DNA of 64,000 nucleotides from Haemonchus contortus (GCA_000469685.2 LS997565.1:40635166-40699165), one strand, 5' to 3'; shown: positions 11,464-24,869, counted from the first letter of the stretch. Translations and numbers: made by a program. Notes: a model not told the origin generated them from the sequence alone.

Positions 11464-11669
11464 ATGTCTTCACTGTCTACTACATATATGGCAATATTAT
11501 TACTTTTCGTTTTTGTCAACATCCCTACAGCGGCCCAATTCGATCAAGAAAAACAAGAAGAGTGTCCACTGTTGGAAGGTGGTCCATTACTCGAAGTGGC
11601 AGAAAGGATCTGTGAATTCTGCCATGAAATCAGCAATCATGAAAAACCGAACATGCGCTCTGAATGCAG
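11464..11669 (+). CDS. CHH/ITP-family neuropeptide-like precursor, first coding exon (partial)
   Basis: The exon encodes a signal peptide (MAILLLFVFVNIPTAA core, residues about 9-24) and then QFDQEKQEEC and a cysteine-spaced segment. The stretch from C to RIC spans 17 residues, followed by EFC and, after 14 more residues, a fourth Cys in SECR. Arthropod ion transport peptide/CHH has the same C-(15)-C-x2-C-(n)-C R plan, with the motif RICEDC where this gene has RICEFC. The exon ends in phase 2 after the CR pair at a GT donor, about where CHH-type genes have an intron. The remaining exon, expected to carry two more cysteines, was not found, so the gene is incomplete here. CHH-superfamily members have been reported in nematodes; the assignment is by pattern, not by search. 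Other small cysteine-rich secreted families remain possible. Confidence 0.5.
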
Positions 11670-14600
11670 GTCAGTGATACTCATATCAGAAACTTCTCAA
11701 ACCAAACTTCCAAATAAATACCCTTGAAAGCTCGCGTTCCCTGCGCAGCCTTCCCCTTCCAGACAAGCTCGGGTTTGTGACCATTCGGTCTTTTGTAGTG
11801 CCCCATTCGTTCAGAAAACTATCTGAGTCGTCTGAGCTCACTTCTCTTCCAGTAGTTCTCGCTCACTTCACGAAAAATCATTTATCTTCCGCAGCCCACT
11901 GGATTCAGGCTACAGGTGGGATTAGGTGCAGGGCAAGGCCTCCGGGCTCCAGTACAGGGCACTAGTATGAAATTTCTGCCATTCCTCCCTGAAAATGTGA
12001 CTTTCTCATGATCCAACAATGCCAGCAATGCCAATTATTCCTTTTCCTATTGATTTGGTGGTACTGGAAAAAAGCTGAGCTCATAAGTGAAAAATCACTG
12101 AACCGAATATAGTCAAGTCCTAGAGTATCGGTGCACGATGCTTATCAGCAACTGTCTTGACCCTAACTTGTTAAACGGAAGGAATCTTAGCATCCTCTGT
12201 AGATTTCAAAGAAATTATGAGTGCTTTTGAAATGGTATATAATGATAAGAAGGTATAAAAAGTTGTAAGCATTCGTAAGCCGATTACTCATGGTCCCTCG
12301 TGCTGTAAATTTTCAAATGCCATCTTGAAGACCTTAAGGAATTCCAAATATGGACATTCCTATCCTTTTTAAGTCTTCACGTCGTAATAAAGAAGTTCTT
12401 AAGAAAAACATCTCTTCTTCCTGCATTCTCGTAAACTAAGCAATTTAGAAATAACGATGAAAGTAATAAATAGTCATTAATAAGGAAATATTTATTTTGA
12501 AGTAATAATAATACTAATAAATTAAAGATAGTAATAAACAAAGTGCCGTTTGGATGGTTACGGAGCTCTCACAATATGGCTTGCGGTAGCAAGCTGCCAT
12601 GCAAGTCAATCAGCTTTATCGTCCCAGACCATTCTGGAAGCAATCAACCAATCCTGGGAGGATCCTTGGTTGAGTAGGGAGGTTAGCAATCCGGAAAACC
12701 TCCAGAAGAACATGAGGATGACAGTGTTCCATTCAGCGACGTAACAGATAGCACTTTTCCTCCATAAATGCAACCCCTTTCCTTTCGTCGTTCCAGTCTA
12801 ATCGCCTAGAATGTGACAATGTTCAATCCGAGCCCATCAAGTGCTAGTAGTGAACCTGCTACTGACCTAAATGGGGCCCTAATGACATCATTTATAACTA
12901 CGCCTCTCCAAACTTTGGGATCAACCCCAAGGACGAGATCAGAGAGGAGAAGGTCTATCAGGTCCTCGGGTTCCCAGTAGGCATAGTTCGTAACTGCTCT
13001 GGTGCATCAGACTTGATGTGCTCATCCCAGCTAATCTTCCAAAGTATGGCAAACATGATAGTGTTTCGGCTTAAATTGGTAGGAAATCGCCTTAGAGACT
13101 GTTACGAAACGACTGATCCGCTCTAAACTTCTGCTGAGCAGGAGCTGTAGAGATTCTGCATTCAGTCTAATGGATTCCGCTGCAGAATCTCTGTGTCCTT
13201 TCATTTTGCAGCACTTGCATATGACACATGATGAAAGTGTCCATAAATAGAAAAGGGGATTTCACTTCAAACACGATCTAACGGTGACAGTCGGTGGAAG
13301 ACGTTCCCTTCTCCTTCAACGAATTCAATTTCGATAAGTGGCTTTTACTCACTAGAGCAAATGGCAACTTCATGGAGGGGATTTAAGTGTCACTCCTTCT
13401 TGAACTCTTTTGTTCAAGTTCCTGTAATGCAGTGCAAAATGCTGTGGTTGTATAAGTTTGAGAACAAGAGGGGAGGGCCTCTGAAGGCCAAAAAGGGGGA
13501 AGCCCTTGATATCAACAGATAGGCCTATGTGGGGGCTGCGCTTGTATGCGAACAGCTATGGGCGTCATTGTATGGGTTCTAGTGCAATACTGAATGATCT
13601 TTATAGTTTCAGGGAATGTCGCATGCATGGCGCACTCTAAAGGCATCATAAGATGGAGATCGCATTATTTTGTGGTTCAAAAACTGCATAAGAACCTATT
13701 AACCTGATACTCGGAGTACGGCCTGTAAAAAATTTGGGAAATGAGAAGAGTGAGTCTCCTCGAATACGCCGTGGATGCAAATTCCCCTCAGATTTTTAGA
13801 GTATTCCGTGATGACATTGTGTTCCGTTGTCAAACGGCGACGACCTGATCTCGGAGTGGGGAAGGCCCTGTTCATCGAAACGCCTTTTTCTGCCTTCAGT
13901 GCCCCAAGAAGCCTGAATTCCACAACTACTTGGGGGACTGTCGAACTGGGCAGGCCCATGATTAGCAAGACGTTGCACGTTGTACCATCTAGATGGCATG
14001 CGTCAGAGATAAGCCGTGGGTCTATAGAAATACTATTATGCCGTCATTATCAATCTAACGGCTTAATGGAGCTCTATCAAAGATGTTGCACGTAGAACCT
14101 ACCCGAGTACGAAGAGATTTCATGCAGAGCCACGACAACGTCCATCTTACAATTAGTCACTCGCTGAGCAGTCACTCAGTTCTACGTAATCCGTATATCA
14201 ACTATGAAGAAGTTTGGCTGTTGGGCATAGTGAAGGGATAAGTAGAATTCCTTCCTCTTAGACTCGAATCCCTAGTTTTAGGATGAGCCACAAACTCGTC
14301 ACTGACTTCCAAACTCCAAATTACAGGGACATTCCAATGTCAATTTCATGGTTTTCGGGTATTTTGACTCGAACAATTCAGGGGTTTTCGGGATATATTC
14401 GGGTCCTGGTCGGATACTCGAACTTTACTTCATCGGGGATACTTTGTCTACCCTCTGGAGGTAGATATAGAGTAAACCAAACTTATTTTTAAACTTAAGC
14501 AATGAGCACAAGCAAATAACCATTTCACAAAGATTCTTCACTACTTGGATAACATTTCTATCCCACGTGGGAAAATTATAGCTTACTTTCTATTCCGAAA

Positions 14601-15535
14601 ACTAGATAAATACGAAGCGTCATAAGCCATAATCTGACGTCAACTTGTAACCGATGTGCTGTGAAAATGCTTTTACTACCTTACCACCAAAGTGTACCAA
14701 AGCTTCCTAAAGTTGGGGTCCTAGCTGCAAGTTAGAATAATAGAAACGAAGCTTATCAGGTGGCCAAAATAGGGATGATGTATGCTCTCTAAAAAGCTGT
14801 GCTCGGAAAGATCACGGTATGTTCGAAAACAATTCTAAATATGGAAACAAGAAATTGTAGGTTATAGATATGTACATACAATATTATTCTCTCACGTCCA
14901 TAGAACATATTTGATTCAAAGCCCAAAACACAAGGATTTCTATTTGAAAGCAGGAACCTATACTATTGAGTTGAGCTGGAACTCTGTATGGAAAGTTTTC
15001 CGATGACTGACCGAATATTACGTGGTTTCGTCCTTTAAATAGGAAGTTCTGGATGGCAATTTCTTCCTTGATACACACTCTACAGTCCAGGAATGGTGCA
15101 GGTCCTGCAAGTCTTGCAGACCTTTGAAAACAGCAGCGATGCCCTATTAAATGACCTTGTAATGGTTTGAAATAGGATTTTTATTGAATTCTGAATAAGG
15201 TACAGTTATTTGCGTCTTCTGTTTTGAAAGACTTTATGAAAACACGATTGAAATTCAAAGGAATCGTCACATTTTGAAATCATAAACACTTATTGTTAGT
15301 TGACGTAGACAAAGAAAAGCCAACTGCAAAAATGGGGTATTCGCAAACACGAAAATATTAATTAACTGGCCTTAAATGTGGGGAATTTGCACAGACTGCC
15401 TATTTCTATTGCAAGTCGGCAAGTCAGCAAAAGTTGTACGACTATAAAATCCCTTATAGGAAATCGTTGAATTTAGAGAGAAAGGCATGGAAAGAAGGAT
15501 AGATTGTAGTGTACATCCCCATGCTTTTTTTGAAT
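11670..15535. other. 3.9-kb stretch without a recognised gene
   Basis: It may include the missing 3' exon or exons of the neuropeptide-like gene, but none could be matched. A fragment at about 12550-12670 (CCCAGACCATTCTGGAAGCA region) looks like an eroded SINE body. The other frames, such as 13699-14095 on both strands, show no family motif. Confidence 0.4.
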
Positions 15536-16050
15536 TAAAGGCACATTTCACGATAATTTTGAGGTACCCCTTTTCAATCGCAAAGCGGGATTATAGGTTG
15601 GGAATAGTTCATTAGTAGTGAAGAAAGCGAGGAAGCTCGCCAATCTCGAGAGAAATATGACTCCTTAAAAGTAGGGGAAATAGAGGTTGGACGAGATCGC
15701 TATGTCGGAAATAACATGGAAGGGGTATTTGGACGAGCTATCAACTATTGCAATTGCACAAAGACCTGACTACATCATGCAAGAACTGGACAAAATTGCC
15801 TTTCACTGCCGCTATGGGTCATGACAAGTTGCTTAAACTTCCTACATGGGTTCCCTTGTGATCGGTGCAGTCCTACAATGCCGGTGAAACTCGTCCGAGG
15901 ATACGCACATGCCAGTCTTTGAGCCTTTATAACACCCTAACTAGGCCACTTTCCGACATGATAGCGCCAGTTATGGTATAAGAGGGGGCCTCAAATTCGT
16001 CCTATGGGGGAAACCCAGAAACCATTTCTATCGTGAATTGGGCCTCTAAA
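15536..16050. repeat. MITE, TTAA/AGGCAC family, copy B
   Basis: It begins TTAAAGGCACATTTCACGAT and ends TCGTGAATTGGGCCTCTAA, a decayed inverted end. The interior shares GTCGGAAATAACATGGAAGG and CAATGCCGGTGAAACTCGTC with copy A. It is about 515 bp long and non-coding. Confidence 0.7.
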
Positions 16051-18108
16051 TATGGCGTCGCTTGGTCGATCTCATGGGGCACATCTTACAGCTTCACTGA
16101 ATTTTTCGAAATGTCACCCAGTTACAATTCGCGACCAATAGTCCTATGCTAATTGTCAGTGCCCTTCCAAGATATATGAATAGTTAACTAGTTACTCAGA
16201 CTAACTCTCTCATACCTAGATAATACCTATTCTCGCTGATTAGGTAATCTAAGCAGTCTGTTACTCCCACGCCAGAATGGGTACCCATACTCAAGGACAA
16301 ATGAATTAATAAGTATTTTTCTCCATCTTCAGCTGAGAGAAAAGAGAAGAAGTGTTAGACTTCTGAATAGAATCGATTCCTTGATTATACACACATCTTT
16401 CAGATCGTCATGCTTCTCGAGTGACCACTTCCGTACATGTGTGAACATCTTCTCCAGCACATCTACGCAGCCACGACGACATATACGATCTCGTCATCGA
16501 ATACGTCATATCTGGGTCTAAGCCGAAGAAATAGTTGAGGATACAAGTTCATGATCTCTATATCTCCTCCTCTTGACCATTTCCAAGGAGTGTCATGGTT
16601 GTTTTTAGATAGAAATTTCTAGCGAAATCTGAATGGACGGGATCTCGTGTCTCAAGCTGCGAGAAAAGAAAGCACAGTTTGCAAAAAATGTTCTAGATAT
16701 TCCTTTTGGGAGGAATGTATAGCCCATGGGAAATACGCATTGGCATCGTCAGGTCAAAACAGCCTCTGTAGGGCACAGGGAAGGCTGGAAACCGATCCCG
16801 GTACTCACTGCCGCTCAATACTTAGAACAATAAGGACATACCTAACGGCTCTGTAGGTGGAGACCATATTTAAGATACGTTAAAACACGACACTAAGCAT
16901 ATCGTAAGTACAGTTGGCTGATGGACTCCTATCGCTTACCGACGTCGATCTGCGGCAACTGAAATCTCGTCCAAACACGCCTTTCGTCGCCGTAAACTCG
17001 TCCAATTTTAGGGAAAGAGATCCTTTGAAAAAAAGCCTTTTCTGTGAGAGGTGTACAGACTTCTTCATTTCCTTCACCACCAAGATCCCAATCATCGCGA
17101 ACTGTGCCCCAAAGCTGGCACGTGTAACATTCCGATAATTCCAACTTCCTTGTCGTTGTCCGGGTACGATACCTTCATGGATCCCTTGAAATTTAGATTT
17201 TCCTGGACCATCGCTCCATTTGAAACGTCGATCCGTACCTGTACTATGACAAGGTTCTTTGTATACGGGTAAATCTCTGCTCGTCATTTATTTTGTTTTT
17301 TACAGTTTAAGTAATCACTAAAAGCGATTAATTGTTGACTTGTCTCTTATACGAACTAATAGATCCCTTGGTAATTGCTTCTATTATGCTATTAACTAAT
17401 TCATCGAGCTTTACTCTTGCTAAACCTATGGATCTCAAATATTTGCTGTAACTTTTGTAAAAATGCATATTTCATGAATAACTTAGTCAATCTTAGCAGT
17501 ATTTATGGTAATTGTGTAATACTTCGTAACTATTATGAACTATGTTATTCCATGAAAGGTTGAAGTTATCAGTTTATTTCTTGAAATTCACAGACACACT
17601 AAATACCCACTCGGATTGGCAAATTTGAAATCTCGGTTGGGAGGGATAAAGAAGATCTTAACCAGGATGAGATTTATAAAAACTTTCTGATCATTTTGAC
17701 GGTAGTACTGACTCATTTGAATTGGTGGCCCTTGGCAAGCTAAGGTGGGTCAGTACTATCGAAAAGGTAAATGATTCCTCCAAAAACCGGCGGATATGGG
17801 AGAACCCAACTGCCATATATTGTCGCTTATCCTTCTTTAACTACGAGGAGTATAACTAAATTGAAATTATTGGTAGGTAGTTCATGGCTAACTGCTCCGA
17901 ATATTGTAGCTTAAAATGTTTATACAGTGGAAAATACACCAATTGTACTGGTATGTCGTTATTATGAACTGTTTTAGCCTCTTTCCGATGGCGAACGTTT
18001 GTTTTCCAAATAGGATTCCACCAGGATTATCCTTTGGCTTATCCATGCCGATCCCAGCTTCAGTATCAGTCCTATCCCCAATCTGTCAGTGTTTATAACA
18101 CTGGAAAA
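16051..18108. other. Intergenic stretch, no gene recognised
   Basis: Open frames around 16880-17290 overlap on both strands. One encodes a Cys pair (FCERC) but has no signal peptide or supported exon boundaries. Nothing can be assigned. Confidence 0.4.
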
Positions 18109-18110
18109 TA

Positions 18111-18657
18111 TTAGGTTGATGCATAATTATTGCAGATTTTTTTTCAGCAAACTTTACTTAAACAAACGATAGAATTCGGAACATATCCACCATCTGCGTC
18201 AAGCACTGCTTCCCATTTGCTAGGCAGTCGGATTCCACTGGCGGAGAAGTTTCGTTTCTTGGAGGCGATCACGCTTTGACGTTGGCCATCAAGCCATCCA
18301 CTTCGTCGAAAGTTCTGTTCGTTAACCACTTTTTCAAAGGGCGATTGGAGTGATAATCCATTAGAGCTTCTGTTGGTGAATAGAGTGACCGCAGAAGCAG
18401 ATTCCATTCCTTGTTCGGCTTTGGCTGACTGTTCCATCGCCAAGAAGTTCGCTGAGATCACGTTATGAGTGGGCCGCGTTCCAACAGTTCTCGAAGTAAT
18501 AGAGCATAAGTTGGCGTATATGAAGATGACTTTCTAGACATATTTCTGTTAAGGAAAGCAAGAAGATTATTTCTACAGAATCCCGAATTCAAAAGTTCAA
18601 TTCTATCGAGAGAAAAGAAGCCGCGAAAAAATCCGCAGTAATTATGCATCAACCTAA
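18111..18657 (-). mobile_element. Mariner-derived non-autonomous element, copy 2
   Basis: The ends TTAGGTTGATGCATAATTAT and ATAATTATGCATCAACCTAA are inverted copies flanked by TA on both sides (18109-18110 and 18658-18659). On the minus strand about 18180-18350 encodes a mariner C-terminus: NFSASGIRLPSKWEAVLDAD, then GGYV. The catalytic triad is absent. At 547 bp this is an internally deleted derivative. Confidence 0.8.
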
Positions 18658-18659
18658 TA

Positions 18660-20205
18660 GTTATCTATTGGCAGCTTGGAACCATATCAGGATATTATTA
18701 AGTTTTCTACGCTCAGAAGCCATCTGCGAACAAATCACGGTAATAGATTTTTCTATTTTCAGGCGTCCCACATCCTTCCATTTTGTTCCGTATGTAACGA
18801 AACATCTGTTACCACTAAAACACAGAAACATATTGGAGTACAGAAGTTGTATTGCCCCCGTACGCTTATCTTCAGGACCTTCGAAGGCATCGAAAAATTT
18901 ATAGGGGCTTCAATTTTCGGCCACCCCTATCGCCCTTTATTACACGACTACATTATTTCCGACACACCGGATGCCCAGAACCGATCATACGAAGGATGTA
19001 TTTATCATCAGAAACGAAACAATAGTTTGGTTTAGAAGAGTAAAAGACAATTCTATGTCCAACCGTCCAAGTAAGTCGTGAGCGGTATTCCCAGAGACCT
19101 GAAAACAGAGCAATTCACAAATATTATCGAGTTATTCCTAGTAACCAGATTCCCAGTAACCAGTAACCAGATTCCCACCATATGCTGCAAGTAATTGGAT
19201 GTGCCTCAAGAAGCATAGCGCTAAAGTGACCAAAAATAGATAATTGTACTGAAAAACAAGTCTAGCCGTATCAATGTCGTCAGGAAGAAAAGGGAGGAGA
19301 TTCTGTGAGGAAAGTCAGAAAGGTTAAGACATGGGGCTTGCTTGTTCTCGAAGAGTGACGCTGACGATCGGAAAATACATAAATAAATAATTATAGCTGC
19401 AAGAGGACTGCTTGTGGGACAAGGTGAAGCATTAAGACTGACTCCGGCCAGTGAGACCTTCATGTAGAGATTCACACTGACGACCCCGACGGCACATAGT
19501 TCCTGATAGGGCCCTCTCACAGTACACGTGAGCTTTCATCATAAACTCAAATTTGCTCCGATTTCCTAGGGCTGAATTCTGCCCCCAGATCAAGCCCCCC
19601 TTTTCATTCCGATCGCATAAGCTAATATGTATAAGCCTTCCTGAATCTAGGATAAGACGTTTCGCCGCTACTCTTCGGGATCTGCTCATTCTCATGCACG
19701 TAATTACACTTCCCATAGTCGAATCACGAAAACAACATATGAAACAAACAAGAAGATCTGTGCGAATCCGAGGCTTTTGCTCAAGTAAATAAACAAGAGA
19801 TAATCACTCTAAGCATGACTGTTTACTGTCTTACAAGCACTGCAAATTCTGCACAAAATCCATAAACACGATGATGTAAACAAATACAGAATCAGACGGA
19901 AATACATTCACTACCCACAATCACCTATTCGTTTCACTTAATTTCAATTCTCCTCAGCAACCAGAAGAATCGAATTACAAAGTAGTCACTATGAATTTGG
20001 ATATCATTACTTTACAATACGTTAAGATTCTTTGGATTTCCTTTTCGAAAAATTGACGACTCCTGCTCGAAGGCTGTCAGTCTACTCGGTGAGAAATAAA
20101 TAATTGGAGGGGTACCTTTTCCAACTTTGAGCGCTGGAGCGCAGAGAAGGTAGAGTAGCCGACCTCGCGAGCAATAGTGGTGCTTAGAAACGTTCTTTAG
20201 CCGAA
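18660..20205. other. Intergenic stretch, no gene recognised
   Basis: Overlapping short frames only. A small local repeat of AGTAACCAG / ATTCCCA units lies at about 19138-19178. Confidence 0.35.
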
Positions 20206-20207
20206 AA

Positions 20208-20500
20208 AATGTAAAAGATAAAATCTTTGGGCATTCCGTTCAAGGAGTGCGCCCTGCATTCGACTTCAATTCCAAGACTTAGTGGCATATTGGATGCGCG
20301 TATGGCCTATACAATACCTGCTGTGGTCAGCCAATGTACAAGTTGGTGTTTTTATCCTCCAGGACGAGTCTGGTACCAATTAGCCGACTCCGGAAGATGG
20401 AAATCTTAGTTGACCTAGGCGGATATCCATACGGGATTCGAACCCGTTGCCGTGCGTGTGAGATAGTGTGCCCTTTGCCTCTACTCCACTTCTTTCGCCC
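20208..20500 (-). repeat. tRNA-derived SINE, copy 4
   Basis: On the minus strand the head lies near 20480 and a clean B-box-like GGGTTCGAATCCCG at about 20434-20447. The head reads GAAGTGGAGTAGAGGC, an A-box-like element. The body TTGGTACCAGACTCGTCCTG matches the other copies. It is more diverged at its 3' end (TCAAGGAGTGCGCCCTGCAT). Confidence 0.65.
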
Positions 20501-22010
20501 AGAAATATGGGTCAGTAGTCATTTACATCGTAGCGCAAAGATTAACAAATGATATATATTGAGTAGACTTAGAAATGAAGGAACGTTAGGTAGGATTATT
20601 GGTAGCCTATCTGCAAATCTTATTAAAGATGAGCAATCATTATATTCAGGCCAGGATTGTGTACGCATAGTTTAGCCGCAAATTGGGGAATGGGAAAAAT
20701 ATTTGTTTCGTCACATTTTAGTCCTCGGAGCCAACAAAATCTCATGAAAAGTAGAAAACAGAGAGAGACGTTAAAGGCTTATTTTACCAGTGCTCTCTCA
20801 GATCAGCCCTTCTTGTGACACACTCAATATTGCTCCTGCTTTTGTCTTTACTTCCTTCGAAAAGATATGAGAATGTGGTGAAGTTGCCCCAAAAAAAATA
20901 ATTTAGAAGAGAGTATTTGTAACACTGCAACTTACTGCGCAATTTCGCTGATGTTCTCGAATGATTCTAAGCATCGAAATTTTGGCTGATCCAGATTTGC
21001 AGCACTTGTCGTTCGAGCCACCGAACCACAACTACATAACGAAGCAATCTGAAAACTTTCACGATTAATTCACCATCTGCACCTGGAGATAAGAATTTCG
21101 GATGTATTTATGCGTATTTATCGATATTTGGCCTAGACCTTTGTCTTCATAGCCCTTCTCTAGAAAGGAGTCGGACCATTGAAACACAATCTCTGACATA
21201 GTTTGTAGCATTTATACAAACTCCACAGAGCAACACAGACATTTTTCTTCCTGATATATGCGTGTGCTGGTCAAGTACGGAACCAAAAGCACAGACTTTT
21301 TAAAATAAGCTACGCTTCCAATATCCATTCCAAGTCATAGTGCCCTCGAATTCATAGCAAACGTACATATATGAAAGTTGCAAAGGGACCAACACGTTGG
21401 AAGAATCAGTCCAAAAGGGATTTCGCCCATACACCATCCGTAAGAAGACTGCTCTACTTACTCCTGTCGCAGCACTACGGTAATTTGGTAATTTGTCCTA
21501 CTCGTGTAGAAGTGACTTTTGACTTTTCTGAAATCCCAGCGATCTGAGTTTATGCTGATCCTGCTACTTTTCCACTGAACCATTTGTGACTTCGTAGAGT
21601 TCCCGTCACAAAGGGTGCCTTGCACCGAGGAGCTGAATCACGTATTCGGCTCTGCAGATGCAGTATTTCTGCAGCTATTCCTGGACCTGACTGAATATCC
21701 GCAGTATCATGAATCCCGAGCTCAGAAGTAATTACGCCGCTGATGGGGGAACGTGTTCGAGGATGCACAAGTTATACTTTAACAGATCATGTTTCTTTCA
21801 GAAGGACTAGAAGAAGGAAACACTGAGAGGACATCACAGAACAGGTCGATGAGATGTGAAAGAAATTTTGGCATATTCATATGGGAATAGCATTCTTCTC
21901 CGACAACACACATTGAAAATGGAACGAAAGAATTATAAGATTTTTGGGAAGTTATCAGAAATCATGATGAGTAGGAGAAAATGCATTATCACTTTGGATA
22001 CCCATCCATA
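20501..22010. other. Intergenic stretch; possible 3' exons of the ORC5-like gene not resolved
   Basis: The minus-strand ORC5-like gene should continue below 22573. I could not match any exon here. No RNA gene or element ends were seen. Confidence 0.35.
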
Positions 22011-22013
22011 CTC

Positions 22014-22525
22014 TTAAAGGCACAGTTCACGATGAAAATGGTTTCTGAGATTTCCTCATAGAATGAATTTGAGGCTCCCTTGTACACAATGTCTGGCGCT
22101 TTCAGATCGGAAAACGGCTTAGGTAGGGCGTTGTAGAGCCTAAAAGATTGTCCCGTGTGTATGCGCGAACGAATTTACCTGCATTGCAGAGACTGCACTA
22201 ATCGCAGGGAAGCCAATGTAAGGAGATCGAACAATTTGACATAACCCATAGTGACAGTGGAAACTAGTTCTGTAGGTTCTGGCTTGATGTAGTCAGCTCT
22301 TTGCGCAATTGCAGCAACAAAAATCTCGTCCGAATACCTCTTCCATGTTATTTTCGTCATGGTATCTCGTCCAATCTCTATTCATCCTATTTTTAAAGAG
22401 CCATAATTTTCCCGAAAAAGGCGAATCCTTCCGTTTTCTTCACTACCGATGAACTATTCTCAAACTATACTTCCGCTTTTTGAATAAAAATGGGTACCTC
22501 AAAATTTCGTGAACTGTGCCTTTAA
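22014..22525. repeat. MITE, TTAA/AGGCAC family, copy C (cleanest ends)
   Basis: The ends are TTAAAGGCACAGTTCACGAT and ATTTCGTGAACTGTGCCTTTAA, nearly perfect inverted repeats with TTAA at both outer edges. The interior is the reverse complement of copies A and B. The TTAA edges suggest target-site duplications of the piggyBac type (inference). It lies just downstream of the last recognised exon of the minus-strand ORC5-like gene, probably in an intron or the 3' flank. Confidence 0.75.
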
Positions 22526-22572
22526 TAAAGCCAGAATCAGCAAAAAACAAAACTTCCAGCTCAACAACTAAC

Positions 22573-24869
22573 CTGTGGATTTACGTCTACGTTCATATCA
22601 ATGCCTTTCACTGGATACAAGCTACACAGCGCCAAATATATACACTTGATACGCTGCAGATCAGCTGATTTTGCTTCCCCGTCACGTTGTTCCGCTGACT
22701 GTTCTGCTCTTCGTTCACGAGCTTCCGATCTTTTCTCCTTGCCATGGAACTTAAAAACTTAGCATTTGATTGTTTGAATTCAAAATCTCAGTGAAATATC
22801 TCAGTGAAATATTTGTTCTGAAGTGGTTGGGCTGCAAACATTCAATAGCTAATCAAAACACTACAAAAATAAAAGTCAAGTCTATTTATTCTGTCTATAT
22901 CTATATTCTGCCTATGTATGCTATGAAAATTCTCTAGTGATGGCCTTACATCTTCTCAAACTACTCATAGTAGAATAATTATTAGTACCTCCATTATTAT
23001 TTTCTTGGAAAAAGCAAAAAAAAAAAAAACAGAGAGTAATTGAACCGGAGATGTCGATGCTAAATAAAACTGGAAAAGTTGCGTAGGTAACTAAAACTTT
23101 TAGTCTGATCATTCTAATGACATGCTCCGCTCATAAATCACTCAGCCATATACTCTACGGCCAGAGTCGAAAAAACAAGAGAGCCATTAAGTGATGCGTC
23201 ATCCGCTGATTCACCCCTTTGAGCCTCTAGCTGAGCTGATGATTCCCGGAAGCTGAATGAATGCCGACAGGTGATTAAACATTTATCCTCTTATGACACT
23301 CAGTATTAACTGAAGGTATTTTTTTTCCATGATTGCAGTTGCTAATCACAAGCCACATCATATGGCCTTTTTGACACAGTTGAATTTCAAATGATTGATT
23401 ATTAATTTCCATTTTGAGAGCAAATTTGGAATAATAGTGCTTGCCACGATAAATATCAGACAATGGGCCCGTCTATACAGTTTGAACAGTGACCCTCACC
23501 TTTGCAAAGTATCGTTTATCCGTGGATGAGGGGTTGTGGCTGGCACAAAATGATGCTACAAGAAGATATCTGCAATAAATGAGGTTTCCAACTTCAAAAA
23601 AAAAAACACTGTCGTGAGGCCTATGCTTATTTTTGAACAGAAAAAACTGCCGACCTGGTGCTCAAAGGGAGGTCGACAAGTTGTGCCGGTTCGTTCTCAT
23701 CTTGCCAGTAGCAATCGGTCTCATCCTAGAACCAACAATAATCGGTTGTACACAACACATATTCAAAATACGTTTTAAAATTCGTAGTGAATCAACTCCG
23801 ATAAGTCCTGCCCAATGATAAGATAACGAAAGTGAAAAAAAGCAGATGGAACACTAACCAGAGCTTCCAAAACGGGTAACAACTTCAAATTTTTTATATC
23901 GTTTACGTCACCATGCTTCTCAGAATACTTCTCACAGGCAAGACGAACCTCAAACAATTGATATTAATTAAAAGCAATGAAAATTCAAGATGGAACGTAC
24001 TATCTGCATTATTCTTTGAACATCACGGCACTCGAAAAATACCGCTTTCACCACATAGTCGACAATTTTCCTACTGTAATCCTCCTTGAAGGCTTCAGCA
24101 ATCTCATCTATGCATTCCTCTAAAAAGTTTATCGCTGTCGGAAATAAATCTATACCTGAGATCTGAGGAAAGACTTCTTACGAAGGAAAGAGCCCGAATA
24201 AACCAACATCTTAGTTTATATTACTTGCTAGTTGCTTTGGAAACGATTGCCACAGCTCGAGCTTTGCGGCTTTTACGAACCCAGCCGTCACGGCGTGATG
24301 TAAAACACTGAGAAGTACAGGAGAATGGGGCGTACCTTCAGAGCGGTTTTCAAGACCGACAGAAACCGGTTGCGGTATAACATTTAGCAATCCTATTCGA
24401 TCCCAAGGTAATTCACTATGCGTCACAAAACGAATCAATGGGTCGTTTCGAAGATTGGGACAAATGATGCCTATCTAAACAAAGCGGAAAAGATGATATC
24501 AGAAAAAGAAGATTAATCAATTAAATTTGACAAAAAAAAACATACCGACTTCGGAATTGACAGTAGAGTCTTAACTGTGGAAACTGGAAACAGCGAAAGG
24601 AAACGAGCTTGATCAAGAACAATAGTCAACTTGACTCGGTTCTTCCTAAAAAACGAACACTAAAGGGAAAATTCGTCATGGTTAAGGAAGGATAATTTCA
24701 GAAAGTGACCCTACGCTGAAAAGAGATGTTCGCCCAAGAAAACGGCCAGGGCGTTGATAGTGTTCACCTTGCCGTCATGTTGCAATTTCAGTTCTCGTAA
24801 AAGTTCGTCAATCAACCGCTTCATAGAGCCATCAACAAGAAAACAATTGATAATCGCATAGAATGAATA
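22573..24869 (-). CDS. ORC5-like origin recognition complex subunit (partial gene model)
   Basis: ORC5 is an AAA+ family subunit of the origin recognition complex, which marks replication origins in the nucleus. Six minus-strand exons join in phase: 24869-24715, 24645-24546, 24474-24336, 24155-24001, 23948-23859 and 22749-22573, giving 272 residues. The first exon has AIINCFLVDGSMKRLIDELL, resembling ORC5's VNCVECFT..LLEQIL segment. The second has KLTIVLDQARFL, a Walker-B-like strand where ORC5 has VYIVLDKAEYL. The fourth resembles the helical lid (CIDEIAEAFKEDYSRKIVDY, then FECRDVQRIMQIV). The last contains IKCIYLALCSLYP, like ORC5's KFILIAAYLASYNP. The N-terminal exon with the Walker A loop and the C-terminal winged-helix exons were not found, so both ends are open. 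One acceptor (GAG at 23949-23951) is unusual. Recognition is by remembered similarity; another divergent AAA+ ORC/CDC6-type protein is possible. Confidence 0.55.

Noticed and set aside
16914..17138. Second CHH-like or cysteine-rich secreted peptide (FCERC)
   Set aside because: No signal peptide, cysteine spacing does not match the family, and the frame overlaps longer antisense frames with no splice sites.
22175..22360. Small minus-strand ORF of 61 codons
   Set aside because: It lies wholly within MITE copy C, whose relatives do not keep the frame open.
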